Positions 34,304 through 46,128 are shown, counted from the stretch's first letter. The stretch is DNA of 64,000 nt from Flaccisagitta enflata (GCA_965153355.1 OZ231127.1:31682001-31746000); one strand, 5' to 3'. The notes: generated by a model from the sequence alone, not told the origin. Made by a program: numbers and translations.

Positions 34304-34373
34304 AAAAACATACAAGATTACTATGCTAAGAATTATTAATGCGGCTTCGAAAAATAACCTGTAAAATGTATTT

Positions 34374-34672
34374 CAGGCAACAGTTGAGTATTCCCTCTGG
34401 GGGAATAAAATCAAAAAGTTCGATAACAAATAAAATCAAAATAAAAAAGAAAAAAAAATTTTGAAGATCTAACACTTTTGGTAATACCAAAAGGTAAAAT
34501 ACAATTGCTACAACTTAATTTACCACTATTCAAACCTAAAATATACTGTTTTATTATAGCTTTTAGGGAAGAAAACAAAGATTTCAGAATCTAACGTTTA
34601 CTTATCACAAGTGGAAGAAAATCAAGGCAAGTAGGGAATAAAATCAAAAGTCGCTCAACTATATACACCCCG
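34374..34672. mobile_element. 299-bp insertion with a 7-bp target duplication
   Basis: TGTATTT occurs on both sides (34367-34373, 34673-34679) but only once in the empty paralogue near 38769. It starts CAGGCAACAGTTGAG and ends CTCAACTATATACACCCCG. GGGAATAAAATCAAAA is repeated directly near both ends. Part of it (about 34500-34590) resembles 57000-57110. I cannot place the superfamily. Confidence 0.7.
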
Positions 34673-34747
34673 TGTATTTTTCAAATGTAAATATGAATAG
34701 CAAAATGATGTAAAACAACAACAACAATAAATAAATAACAAATAAAA

Positions 34748-34748
34748 T

Positions 34749-34801
<53 letters not shown>

Positions 34802-34890
34802 ATAACAACAGAAACAACAACAACAGAAACAACAACAACAACAACAGCAACAGCAACAGCAACAGCAACAACAACAACATCAACAACGCG
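34748..34890. repeat. (CAA)n microsatellite
   Basis: CAA array with CAG and GAA interruptions. Confidence 0.96.
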
Positions 34891-35000
34891 TATCATTTTA
34901 GTGGGCACTTCATGGAGTTAGTATGCTTGCATTCTCAAATGACCTAAAAACACACTTGGGGAAAGAGAGGACGTTGCAACTAGTAACGCATTTTCTTTTT

Positions 35001-35150
35001 AGTTGCGGACACGCAACTCTATAAGAGGCTTTGTCCGTCCGTCCGTCCGTCCGTCATTCCGTCGTCATCTGCAACCGTTTGAGCGCTGGTGTGAAAAATG
35101 TGCGCATTTCCCCTTCTGCCTACCCACCCCGCACCGATGAAAATACGCCT
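35001..35150 (-). mobile_element. Family H element, TTGCGGAC subtype, degenerate 5' end
   Basis: AGTTGCG-GACA-CGCAACT hairpin, CTATAAGAGGCTTTGTC, (GTCC)n, TGTGCGCATTTCCCC, CTGCCTACCCACCCCGCACC. A sister copy is at 39098-39252. Confidence 0.7.
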
Positions 35151-36151
35151 TCACTGCTTCCTGGTGCATTCACGCAAGAGGTTTAGTCGTCATCCATCCG
35201 CCTCTCGCCCATCCAGCCCGCTAACCCTTACCTTTGCTCACCCATCTTGTTTTAGCACCTCCTCAGAACCAGGTCCATTTGTCCGTCCGTCTGTCTTTCC
35301 GTCTGTCCATCCGTCCGTCCATCCTTCCGTCCATCCATCCGTCCGTCCGTCCGTCTGTCCATCTGTCCATCCTTCCGTCCGTCCGTCCCTCCGGCTGTCC
35401 GTTTGTCCATCCATGGAGATTGACCTAACATCCGGAATCTGAGTCCTGGTGAATTTTCCGATTTCTCTTTTAAATGCGGCCGGGCCAGAGGGATTACCGG
35501 CATGAGCTTGAGGTCTAATTAATCAGCCTTAATTTGGTCCTGAAAGATACCTTGGTGTATGTACATAACTCTGTTGATCTCATTAACCAAAATTTTGAAC
35601 GTCTTAGGGGCCCTAAGGGCCCCCAAAAAAGCCCTTTATGAGGATTTTTTTCTGAAAAAAAAGTGGGGTGCAATCGAGAGGAAATTGTTTGATTCGCCTA
35701 GATCCAAAATCTTGCATTTTCACTTTTTTCAAAAAATTTAGAAAATTTTTGTGTCGCGCGTTGAGGACTCTTAAAAAAAATCAAGCAAAATATTCTTTTT
35801 GAAAATGTTTTTTAAAAGTGGGTAATCGATAGGAAATTTTCTGATGCTAAAAAGTGCGCCCGGCGCTTTTGGAATTGAAATATGACTTTGCTTTTTAACC
35901 CTCCAAATAGCTACCCTTTGTATTGAAGATGAACTATCATTCGATCCATCTTTTTCATGAAAGGCAATCAAAATGCTAAATTTGACTTGAAATAGAGATA
36001 TTCATTGCATATATCTGTTAGAAAGTCAGTGAAAATAGCTCATTGTGTTGTGTTTTTACATCATTTTACTTGGTATTTCTATGCAAATCTTTTCTGAAGA
36101 GTGTGACACGACAAAAACAATGGGGGCGTTATAGCGCTTTAAGGAGAAAAT
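35151..36151. other. Spacer between duplication copies, (GTCC)n array inside
   Basis: 35275-35415 is a (GTCC/ATCC)n array. 35560-36150 is AT-rich with mirrored phrases such as GGGCCCTAAGGGCCCCC (35607) but no gene that I recognise. Confidence 0.5.
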
Positions 36152-36329
36152 ACGGTAACTGGTGCAAAAATAGTGAATCAGAGGGAAATTGATATCTAGC
36201 TATATCTTATAATCGATATATAGCTATCTCTTCTCGTATCTATTGGAGACGAGAATTACCTAGATCGTGCAGTAGATCGTATCTAGTTTGTAAGACCTAT
36301 ATCGTCAGTGGTTAATCTCCAGGCCTCAA

Positions 36330-36770
36330 GGCTCAAAGCCTCAAGGCACAAGGCTCAAATCCCAGCCCTGAGGCTCAAATCCCAGTCTCAAGGCACAAAT
36401 CCCATCCATGAAGCTCAAATCTTAGCCTCGAAGCTCAAATCCCAGCTTCGAAGCTCAAATCCAGCCTCGAAGCTCAAATCCCACCCTCAAAGCTCAAATC
36501 CCAGCCTCAAGGCTCAAATCTCAGCCTTGACGCTCAAATCCCAACCTCGGAAGTCTTCCAAATCCCAGCCTCAAGGCTCCTACTCTCTCCAAGTTTCCAA
36601 AGGCCCCAATTCCAGCCTCTCCAGGCTCCCAATTCGATCCTCTGAGGTTCAACAAATAAACATAGGTCATCGGCCCCTTCAGGGCCGCTGCCCCTCTAAC
36701 CACCTCACACCCACATACACTTACATAGGGGCAACGGGTACCGCTGACCATCTAACGCTTTTGCGACTCA
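36330..36770 (+). mobile_element. Family G element, subtype a, copy 2
   Basis: Paralogue of 32190-32621; the core has short CT-rich insertions (CTACTCTCTCC) and the terminus is changed to GCGACTCA. Confidence 0.6.

Positions 36771-36774
<4 letters not shown>

Positions 36775-36841
<67 letters not shown>
36775..36841. repeat. (GAT)n microsatellite
   Basis: About 22 GAT units after the family G end. Confidence 0.95.
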
Positions 36842-36844
<3 letters not shown>

Positions 36845-37128
36845 ACAATTTTATGTTTTAGATTATACAGATAAACCCCGCTATAAGGGATCCAAGAATA
36901 ACGGAAATCTGCCTACAACGGGTCTATAACTTGGTCCCCTGATGTCAATTTCTTTCAATTTCTATATTGGCAATACCTATGGGAAATCCGCCTATAATTG
37001 ATGAAATTTGCTACACAAGGAGAGAGAGATGTATACAGAGGCAGACAGACAGAGATAGACAGAAATAAGAGTAGATGGATAGATTGCTACGTTCACAGAT
37101 GACAGCTCTACAGATAGATTGATAGATA

Positions 37129-37637
37129 CAGTAGATGTCGTCTAGACTTGAAAATACGGGGGCCCTCATATCCTAACTACCATTTGCGCCAATGATATGA
37201 AACTGTGTCTGTATAATGCTTATGTCCTATAGGGTTGACGATGGGGTATGGCAGCTCTGTGGATAGAAAATTCTTTTGAATATACTAAAACAAATTTGTT
37301 TCGCTCAAACAGCCGCCAGAATTGGTCTAGTGGTTAACTCACTCAACTTCAAATCCCTCTTGATCAATTTATTTCTTTAAAAGTTCCAGGTTCGAATCCC
37401 AGGCTGGTTTTGCAAATAAAGCAAATAGATGAAGCTGAAATTCTGCTATAAAACTGATTGATCCTAACATTTTATACTAATAGTCTTTTTTGTAAGGTAA
37501 GCCGTAGGGGGATGCCATACCCCATCGTCAACCCCTTAGGGTCTATACATTACACCAGCAAAATATCAGTCCCCTCACTGTACTGATGCTGAGGTTATGA
37601 GCTCCCCCTTATTTTCAAGTCTAGACGACATCCACTG
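37129..37637. mobile_element. TA-flanked MITE with Pol III-like boxes
   Basis: TA at 37127-37128 and 37638-37639. Ends CAGTAGATGTCGTCTAGACT and the complement of AGTCTAGACGACATCCACTG, with a second inverted block GGTTGACGATGGGGTATGGC (37224) against 37520-37540. The centre contains a tRNA-like A box and B box. The ends are close relatives of the MITE at 45076-45631. Confidence 0.85.
37323..37411 (+). promoter_or_regulatory. tRNA-like A box and B box (possible Pol III promoter)
   Basis: A box TGGTCTAGTGG (37323-37333) and B box GGTTCGAATCC (37389-37399) are 55 bp apart, with TTTT at 37408. The flanks do not fold into a proper cloverleaf: the T stem is mismatched and only CCAG/CTGG of the acceptor stem pairs. 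This is a tRNA-derived or tRNA-like remnant, not a tRNA gene. Confidence 0.55.
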
Positions 37638-37710
37638 TACTTATAAGGTTACCCCTAGGGGTAAAAACTACCAAAATGTTTTTTCTTTATTCAAATTTTT
37701 TTTTCAAACA

Positions 37711-37781
37711 GATGCACGCGACTCTACGCCCCGCTTCGTCCGTCCGTCCGTCCATCCGTCACACTTTTACTTTTTTTATCA

Positions 37782-37782
<1 letters not shown>
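37711..37782 (-). mobile_element. Family H 3' end fragment, copy 2
   Basis: Paralogue of 32991-33062, with the outer hairpin arm lost (AGATGCACGCGACT). Confidence 0.65.
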
Positions 37783-38376
<594 letters not shown>

Positions 38377-38384
38377 TTTGTACT

Positions 38385-38497
38385 ATTTTTTTCTTTCTTC
38401 TTCTTCTTTCTTCTTCTTCTTTTTTTCTTCTGTTTCTCTTCTTCTTCTTCTTCTTCTTCTTCTTCTTCTTCTTCTTCTTCTTCGTCTTCTTCTTCTT
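38385..38497. repeat. (TTC)n microsatellite
   Basis: TTC array, less regular than copy 1. Confidence 0.93.
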
Positions 38498-38817
38498 TGT
38501 TTTCTCTAGCGACGAAAATAGCGGAAGAACATCGATCCTTGAAATGACAAAGAAAGATATTTGGCAGATAATGGTTCATTAGAATCGACCCTGACGAAAA
38601 TCAAGCGGCAACAATCATCATTTGTTTCCATCTTGAAAAATTCGCTGATGACACTAGACCGAGGGCAACTACATTAACAATGAATTTATCAATGAATTGA
38701 TGTAAAAAAACATGCAAGATTACTATGCTAAGAATTACTAATGCGGCTTCGAAAAATAACCTGTAAAATGTATTTTTTTCCAAATGTAAATATGAATAGC
38801 AAGAAAATGACAAGAAA

Positions 38818-38818
38818 T

Positions 38819-38906
<88 letters not shown>

Positions 38907-38970
38907 GAAACAACAACAACAGAAACAATAACAACAGCAACAGCAACAGCAACAACAACAACATCAACAA
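38818..38970. repeat. (CAA)n microsatellite
   Basis: CAA array paralogous to 34748-34890, with different interruptions. Confidence 0.96.
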
Positions 38971-39097
38971 CGCGTATCATTTTAGTGGGTCAACCCGGCA
39001 CTTCATGGAGTTAGTATGCTTGCATTCTCAAATGACCTAAAAACACACTTGGGGAAAGAGAGGACGTTGCAACTAGTAACGCATTTTCTTTTTTAGA

Positions 39098-39252
39098 TGC
39101 GACACGTTAAATTTCTATAAGAGGCTTTGTCTGTCCGGTCTGCCTGTCTCGTTGGTCCGTCCGTCCGTCCGTAATTCAACGAGTCGAAAAGTGGGAAAGT
39201 GCGCATTTCCGCCTGCCCACCTGCCCGCAACTGATGGGTTGTATCCGCCTTT
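39098..39252 (-). mobile_element. Family H element, TTGCGGAC subtype, copy 2
   Basis: ATAAGAGGCTTTGTCTGTCC, (GTCC)n, CGAGTCGAAAAGTGGG, GCGCATTTCCGCCTGCC, CGCAACTGATGGG, TATCCGCCTTT. The terminal hairpin is damaged (AGATGCGACACGTTAAAT). Confidence 0.65.
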
Positions 39253-39299
39253 CTTTTAGATGCGCTTCATCCGTGGCACCACTACCACACCCCTGACCC

Positions 39300-41115
39300 T
39301 TCAAAAAATACCAGCCGACCACCTAGAACCACCTGACCCCCTAAAACACCATCACCGTGGCTACTATAGCCACCCTGACGCTGAAAAAATACCAGCCGAC
39401 CACCTAGAACCACCCTGACCCCTAAACATATGCCGTGGCTTCCTCTGCCACCTGCGCTGAAAAATACCAGCCGACCACCTAGAACACCTGACCCTAAAAC
39501 ACCATCACCGTGGCTACTATACACCCCTGACACTGAAAAATACCAGCCGACCACCTAGAACCACCTGACCCCCCAAAAACACCATCTAGTGGCTACTATG
39601 TGATACACCCCTGACGCTGAAAATACCAGCCGACCACCTAGAACCACCTGACCCCCTAAACACATCCGTGGCTATACACCCTGACGCTGGAAAATACCAT
39701 TAGACCACCTAGAACCATGACCCCAAAACACCATCACCGTGGCTATATACACCCCTGGCTGAAAAATACTGTCGACCACCTAGAACCACCTGACCCCCTA
39801 AAACACCATCACCGTGGCTACTAATACACACCCCTGACGCTGAAAAATACCAGCCGACCACCTAGAACCACTGGCCCCCTAAAACACCATCACACGTGGC
39901 TACCTAACATACACCCTAATGTACGAAAAATACCAGCCGACCACCTAGAACCACCTGACCCCCCTAAAACACCATCACCGTGGCTACTATACACCCCTGA
40001 CGCTGAAAAATACCAGCCGACCACCTAGAACCACCTGACCCCCCTAAAACACCATCACCGTGGCTACTATGCACCCCTGGCCTGAAAATACCAGCCGACA
40101 CCATAGAACCCTGACCCCCTAAAAACACCATCACCGTGGCTACTGGCCACTGACGCTGAAAAATACCAGCCGTACCTAGAACCACAGCCCCCTAAACACC
40201 ATCACCGTGGCTACTATACACCCTGACGCTGAAAAATGCCAGCCCAGGCACCTAGAACCTGTCCCCCTAAAACACCATCACCGTGGCTACTATACACCCC
40301 TGACGCTGAAAATACCAACGACCACCTAGAACCACCTGACCCAAACACCATGCACGTGGCTGCTATGCACCCCTGACGCTGAAAAATACCGGCCGACCAC
40401 CTAGAACCACCTGACCCTAAAACGCACCATCACATTAGCTACTATACCCCTGACGCTGAAAAATACCAGCCGACCACCTAGAACCACCTGACCCCCTAAA
40501 ACACCATCACCGTGGCTAAACACCCCTGACGCTAGAAAATACCAGCCGACCACAGAACATACAGCCCCCTAAAACACCATCACCGTGGCTACTATATACA
40601 CCCTGGCGCTGAAAAATACCAGCCGACCACCTAGAACCACCTGACCCCCATAAAACACCATCACCGTGGCTACTATACACCCCTGACGCTGAAAAATACC
40701 AGCCGACCACCTAGAACCACCTGATTCCTAAACACCATCACCGTGGCTACTATACACCCCCTGGCGTAGAAAAATACCAACCGACCACCTAGAACCACTG
40801 ACCCCTAAAAACACCATCGCCGTGGCTACTATACACCCCTGACACTGAAAAATACCAGCCGACCACTGAGACCACTGACCCCTAAACACCATCACCGTGG
40901 CTACTATACACCCCTGACGCTGAAAAATATAAGCCGACCACCTAGAACCACCTGACCCCCTAAAACACCATCACCGTATTACTATACACCCTGGCGGCTG
41001 AAAAGCCTCAGCCGACCTGGGAACCACCTGGCCCCTAAAACACCATCACCGTGGCTACTATACACCCCTGACGCTGAAAAATACCAGCCGACCACCTAGA
41101 ACCACCTGACCCCCC
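39300..41115. repeat. 79-bp GC-rich minisatellite, about 23 units
   Basis: Unit: ACCAGCCGACCACCTAGAAC, CACCTGACCCCCTAAAACAC, CATCACCGTGGCTACTATAC, ACCCCTGACGCTGAAAAAT. Many units have single-base or short deletions, often in homopolymers, and some have scrambled stretches. Minus-strand frames of up to 90 codons (VGWYFSASGVYSSHGDG) shift between units because 79 is not a multiple of three. Confidence 0.93.
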
Positions 41116-41486
41116 TACACCTAGTTTCCTTTCTAATAGGCCCTATTGCCGGTCAACGTCCCTCCCACCTCCACATTTCATGTTTTATTATATTTGCAGC
41201 TCTGATTAACGTCTTATTCCCTCATGATAAACCCAAAGGCATCGCAACTATCATTTGTTACATATATTTCACGTGGTTTTATGACATCTGATATAACCAT
41301 CAGAAATTTGATCTGGTTTTCTATGAGAAATGCCAAACGCATTCTAAAGATTTTCCCTTTTTTTAAATATTTCATGATTACAACTTCATGCAAACAAGTT
41401 TGAATGTGATATGATGAGTAACATAAATGATGAATAAGATGAGGTTTCATGTCATTTTCAGCATTTTTTGTGAATTTTCACTCGAG
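41116..41486. other. AT-rich spacer, no feature seen
   Basis: A 78-codon minus-strand frame (41214-41450) has ordinary composition but matches nothing I recognise. Confidence 0.45.
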
Positions 41487-41552
41487 CGTGATGGACTGAC
41501 CAACTGACTGACCGACGGAGAGAGCTTCTTATGGAGGTGCTATGACGCACCT
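41487..41552 (+). mobile_element. Family H subtype C, 3' end
   Basis: ACTGACCGACGGAG, AGAGCTTCTTATGG, hairpin AGGTGC-TATGAC-GCACCT then AAAAG. The stem differs from subtype A but still pairs. Confidence 0.65.
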
Positions 41553-41660
41553 AAAAGAAAACACCCAACCACTTGATATCTTTTTAATGAATGAACTTCC
41601 TCTTCAAGTGAACGAAGACCTATTTCCTAGGTTGTATAGAGTCGCTAGTCTATGACTCAA

Positions 41661-41667
41661 AAGAGAG

Positions 41668-41734
<67 letters not shown>

Positions 41735-41790
41735 GAGAAAGAGAGAAAGAAAGAAAGAAAGAAAGAAAAAAGAAAGAAAGAAAGAAAGAC

Positions 41791-41825
<35 letters not shown>

Positions 41826-41928
41826 ACAAAAGAACAAAAGAACAAAAGAACAAAAGAAAGAAAGAAAGAAAGAAAGAACGAAAGAAGGAAGAAAGAAGGA
41901 AGAAAGAAAGAAAGAAAGAAAGAAAGAG
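41661..41928. repeat. (GAAA)n array with CAAAA patch
   Basis: AAAG tetranucleotides, interrupted by GAACAAAA units at 41823-41855 and GGAAGAAA later. Confidence 0.95.
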
Positions 41929-41982
41929 ACCGACCGACCGACCGACGGACAAAGCGGGTTGTAGAGTCGCGTGCACGCGACT
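41929..41982 (+). mobile_element. Family H 3' end fragment
   Basis: (GACC)n, GACAAAGCGGGTTGTAG, hairpin AGTCGCGTG-CACGCGACT, AAAAAA. Directly fused to the (GAAA)n array. Confidence 0.75.
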
Positions 41983-42236
41983 AAAAAAACAGAGAAAGAA
42001 AGAAAGTAATAAGTACTGGCTTTTTGTTTTTAAGGAAGACCACAAAGACCATGATCACAACCACGACGACGAAGACGATGACGACGATGACAGCGTTGAT
42101 GACGTTGAGGGAGATGAGAGAGAGAGAGTGAGAGAGAGAGAGACAGTTAGTCCTAGATTCCGCAATTTGTCAGACCTGGTAGAAAAGCGCATATGCGGAG
42201 GTTCATCAAGACTTCCGTTCTTTTTTTTCCACCTCT

Positions 42237-42332
<96 letters not shown>
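42237..42332. repeat. (CA)n microsatellite
   Basis: About 95 bp of CA, directly upstream of a family G end. Confidence 0.97.
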
Positions 42333-42334
<2 letters not shown>

Positions 42335-42456
42335 TGGACGTCTGGAAATTCACCTCTGTGCCCTTTGGGGCCGCTGCCCTGCTCGCACTATTGATTTGGC
42401 GGATCATTCCAAGGAGGGCATCAGGTACCGCTGACCATGTGCGATGTGGCTGACTA
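42333..42456 (+). mobile_element. Family G subtype b, 3' end
   Basis: TTGGACGTCTGGAAATTCACC, CTGTGCCCTTTGGGGCCGCTG, AGGGCATCAGGTACCGCTGACC, ATGTGCGATGTGGCTGACTA. The TCCTACAGGA hairpin is deleted and the core is a (CA)n run. Confidence 0.65.
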
Positions 42457-42469
42457 GTTACTTTTTCTG

Positions 42470-42577
42470 CGTTTATGAGCATTTTGAACTCACCACTCCC
42501 ACCCAAATGCCCGAGTCACTTTCTCCACTGCACCCACCCACCCGCGAGCGACTGGGGTAGCCATGTATCCGGCCTTT
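42470..42577 (-). mobile_element. Family H 5' end fragment
   Basis: CCACCCACCCGCGAGCGACT, GGGGTAGCCATGTATCCGGC. No hairpin half. Confidence 0.6.
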
Positions 42578-43053
42578 TGGAAAAAAAAGTCAAATTACAT
42601 GATTTGACTTTTTGAAACATATCAAGTTTTTAAATGTTGATTTTGATAATTTACAAAATTTAAAATTTTTGCTTGATATCATGTGATTTTTTTTATTTTT
42701 AGCTTGAAAAAAATCATCTTTTTTAAATGACACTAACTAGAATTTTGTAAAAATGATTTTTTTTTTTCACTATTGAAAATATTTTATATAAATGAGATTT
42801 AAACTTAAAAATGTTATTAAATCAAAAAGCAAAAGTTAATATTTGAATTAAAGATAACCTTTACATGTAAAACAAGCATTAAAAAAAAAACACAAAAAAT
42901 ATAGAAGTTATAAAAAAAAATCTACTCTTAAGACTTTTTTCCGGTCGGCGAGAGCAGCCTTATGCTTAAAGGCTTAATCGGTATTTCCATAACAATCACG
43001 ATGTTTCCTGACTGCAGTGCGGCACAATCACGAAATTGGCGGTTGGAACGTTG
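42578..43053. other. Very AT-rich spacer, no feature seen
   Basis: A/T homopolymer-rich sequence without open frames or clear repeats. Confidence 0.5.
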
Positions 43054-43055
43054 GG

Positions 43056-43152
<97 letters not shown>

Positions 43153-43196
43153 AGTGAAAAAAGATTTTGTATATTTTTAGTCCCGTGCTATGCGAT
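43054..43196. repeat. (GTT)n array joined to a truncated family H terminus
   Basis: About 98 bp of GTT, then TATATTTTTAGTCCCGTGC-TATGCGA at 43172-43195, which is the start of a family H 3' hairpin in minus orientation. Confidence 0.8.
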
Positions 43197-43235
43197 GTAT
43201 CATTTAAATACATACATCCCGTCAGTTATATCCAC

Positions 43236-43239
<4 letters not shown>

Positions 43240-43288
<49 letters not shown>

Positions 43289-43312
43289 AGAGAGAAACAG
43301 AGAGAGAGTCGA
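43240..43312. repeat. (GA)n microsatellite
   Basis: GA run with AAA and CAGA interruptions. Confidence 0.93.
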
Positions 43313-43427
43313 GAAAGCTAAGGAGCTGATGTGACTCAGATTTCGCAGTTTTTTGATCTATCGAAATGGCGGTTATGCGGACCTGCTTTAAGACTTCTAT
43401 TCTTTGCCTCTCCAATTTCCTTGCGAA

Positions 43428-43617
<190 letters not shown>

Positions 43618-43655
43618 CCGTCTTATTTTCAAAATAAGTCACAAGTCACAAGTCT

Positions 43656-43798
43656 AGGCCGGATACACAGCAATCCAGTCATGCACGTTTGGGCAGGAGC
43701 AGTAATGCGAAAACCGCTCGGAATTCAAATATGTGACGGACCTACCGACATACCGACCAACACGGCAAGGTGTAGTTCCGTCTTGCGTGTCCGCGACT
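43656..43798 (+). mobile_element. Family H element, divergent
   Basis: AGGCCGGATACACAGC, AGTCATGCACGTTTGGGCAGG, AAAACCGCTCGG, TACCGACATACCGACC, CGGCAAGGTGTAG, terminus CTTGCGTGTCCGCGACT. Confidence 0.7.
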
Positions 43799-43856
43799 AA
43801 AAACGCGTTTGTTCCCATTTAACATGTTTACAACATGAACACATATTCATGAATTC

Positions 43857-43996
43857 AACTGTCCCACGAGGGAGTGAGCAAAGCGAGTGAGCAAGCCCGT
43901 GATCAAGTGAGCGTAGTGAAGCTTAGCGCTGCATAGCGAGTGAGCGGTGTGAGCATTGGAGCCTACGACAAGCGAGCGACCGAGTGGCCCGTCAAT
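43857..43996 (+). repeat. GAGCGAGTGAGC family repeat, copy 2
   Basis: Begins CCCACGAGGGAGTGAGC and ends CGAGCGACCGAGTGGCCCGT, directly abutting a family H copy. Confidence 0.7.
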
Positions 43997-44195
43997 AAGG
44001 CCGGACACACGGCTACCCTAGTCGCGTGCGGGTGGGCAGGGGTAGTGATGAAATTGACCAACCAAGCAGTTGGGCAGGAGCAGTAACCCCAAAACCGCCT
44101 GTAAAAGCTAAAAAAACTAAGCGTGACCAATGGACGGACAGACCAACCGACCGACCGACGGGCAGAGCGGGTTGTAGAGTCGCGTGCACGCGACT
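43997..44195 (+). mobile_element. Family H element, full copy
   Basis: AAGGCCGGACACACGGCTACC, AGTCGCGTGCGGGTGGGCAGG, TTGGGCAGGAGCAG, AAAACCGCCTG, (GACC), GCAGAGCGGGTTGTAG, hairpin AGTCGCGTG-CACGCGACT. Confidence 0.85.
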
Positions 44196-44337
44196 AAAAA
44201 CGCCATTGTGTCTGAATAGAAACACCCCTTAGCGGCGTTTCTTTGTAAACTAAGCGATCATAAATACCCCAAACAAGGCCAAGTTAAGGCCAATAAGTGC
44301 GCCTCGCTTGATTAAGAATTTGTGAATGAACCTTTTT

Positions 44338-44406
44338 GATGAATGAATGAATGAATGAATGAATGAATGAATGAATGAATGAATGAATGAATGAATGAAT
44401 GAATGA
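44338..44406. repeat. (GAAT)n microsatellite
   Basis: About 17 GAAT units. Confidence 0.96.
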
Positions 44407-44498
44407 ACTGATTAAAAATGAACGCGTAAAGGCATGAAAGGTGATAGGAATGAAGAAATTTGTTGGATCAGCCGTTTTGCGCATTTCAAACGTTTGCG

Positions 44499-44585
44499 TG
44501 ACCAACCGACCAACCGACCGACCGACCGACCAACCGACCGACCGACCGACGGACATGACCTCTTATAGAAGTGCGAGGACGCACT
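44499..44585 (+). mobile_element. Family H subtype C, 3' end
   Basis: (GACC)n, CATGACCTCTTATAGA, hairpin AGTGCG-AGGA-CGCACT then TAAAA. Every stem change relative to subtype A is compensated. Confidence 0.75.
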
Positions 44586-44821
44586 TAAAAACGTGAGACT
44601 GACAGACTGACGAGCCGATATAGCAACTTGAGGGGTGACATAATAAGACTGATTAAAAGACAGACAGACAGGTTGGAATAGATTAAACTTGACGCTTGTT
44701 GGTTTGAATCAGACTCATTATTTGTCTAACTTCAAAGAAATGTCCTAATTATCGGAGAAAGAATTCTAATCTTGGTACAAATTTGTAGCATTTTTATATA
44801 TTTCAATTACCGTTTTTGAAA

Positions 44822-44991
44822 CAGGGCCGGATACACGGCCACCCTAGTTGCGTGTGGGTGGGCAGGAGCAGTGCTGTAGAAGGTCACTAGAGCATCTAGG
44901 AAAGCCGTATGCTAAAAAACGCCGAAAAAGTAAAAAGGGGACCAACCGACGGATCGACATGGCGGATTGTAGAGTCGCGTGTCACGCGACT
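44822..44991 (+). mobile_element. Family H element, full short copy
   Basis: GGGCCGGATACACGGCC, AGTTGCGTGTGGGTGGGCAGG, AAAAAGTAAAAAGGGGACC, GGCGGATTGTAG, hairpin AGTCGCGTG-T-CACGCGACT. Confidence 0.82.
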
Positions 44992-45075
44992 AAAAAGTGT
45001 CCCTTTAGAAAGTTAACAAAGAAGTCTTGAAATTTTCAAATGTTGTAGGCCGGAAAGATGAATCGAAAATGGGTA

Positions 45076-45631
45076 CAGTAGATCTCGTCTAGACTTGAGA
45101 TAACGGAGACAAGCATTATGGGAGAACAAATGAAGCTAGGGGGCTGATAATTGGAATATAAACTAATAAAAAAATGATTTATTCCCCATAATACTCGGTT
45201 GCTATGGAAACACATTTCTATGTATTTTCGCTAAGATATCAATATTTTGATAGATTTTTTAGTGAAAATTGTTTAAGATTAAATTTGCTACAACTTTCCC
45301 ACAGTATGTTCTGTAAGAATGTCGCTCGTTTAGCGGTTGCTATGGGTTGTCACACATGGATACACTCCCTAGCAATGGCCAAACAAGCGATATTCTTAAA
45401 GAACATTTTGTGAGAAAGTTGTAGCAAATTTGATTTTAAGCAATGTTCCTTAAAAAAATCTCTCAAAATATTTTAACAAGAATACATGGAAATGTGTTGC
45501 CATGGCAACCAAGTATCATGGGGAATAAATCATTCTTTTATTAGGTAATATTTCAAGTATCAGCCCCCTAGCTTTATTTGTTCTCCCATAATGCTTGCCC
45601 CCGTTATCTCAAGTCTAGACAAGATCTACTG
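45076..45631. mobile_element. 556-bp near-palindromic TA-flanked MITE
   Basis: TA at 45074-45075 and 45632-45633. Ends CAGTAGATCTCGTCTAGACT and the complement of AGTCTAGACAAGATCTACTG. The two halves stay complementary for about 250 bp (GGGAGAACAAATGAAGC, TTGCTACAACTTTC), leaving a loop of under 80 bp. The terminus matches the MITE at 37129-37637. Confidence 0.9.
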
Positions 45632-45805
45632 TATCATTGACGCAGATCGATTATTTTTTGTTCCATTCCTAATCAAGTCTAGCATAGATCACGCAAGTTT
45701 AGAAATTTCATAACTCTAATTTGTTTTCACTCTTTACTATTCATCTGCGGTATATCAATCTATGGCTAGATTTGAACGACTGATGGACAAATGACAATTG
45801 TATTT

Positions 45806-45870
45806 CAAACGGGCCACTCGGTCGCTCACTACGTTTGTTTGCTCGCATCATTCACTCAGCTCAAAGGCTC
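45806..45870 (-). repeat. GAGCGAGTGAGC family repeat, truncated copy 3
   Basis: ACGGGCCACTCGGTCGCTC begins it; the interior gives way to (GTT)n. Confidence 0.6.
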
Positions 45871-45877
45871 GTTCAAC

Positions 45878-45878
45878 G

Positions 45879-45947
<69 letters not shown>

Positions 45948-45981
45948 CTGCTGTTGTTGTTTCTGCTGTTGTTGTTTCTGC

Positions 45982-46025
<44 letters not shown>

Positions 46026-46031
46026 TTGTGG

Positions 46032-46068
<37 letters not shown>

Positions 46069-46082
46069 GGTTGTGGTTGTGG

Positions 46083-46127
<45 letters not shown>

Positions 46128-46128
46128 C

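Noticed and set aside
37323-37411. Functional tRNA gene
   Set aside because: A and B boxes are good but the T stem and most of the acceptor stem do not pair and the anticodon arm carries a long insert.
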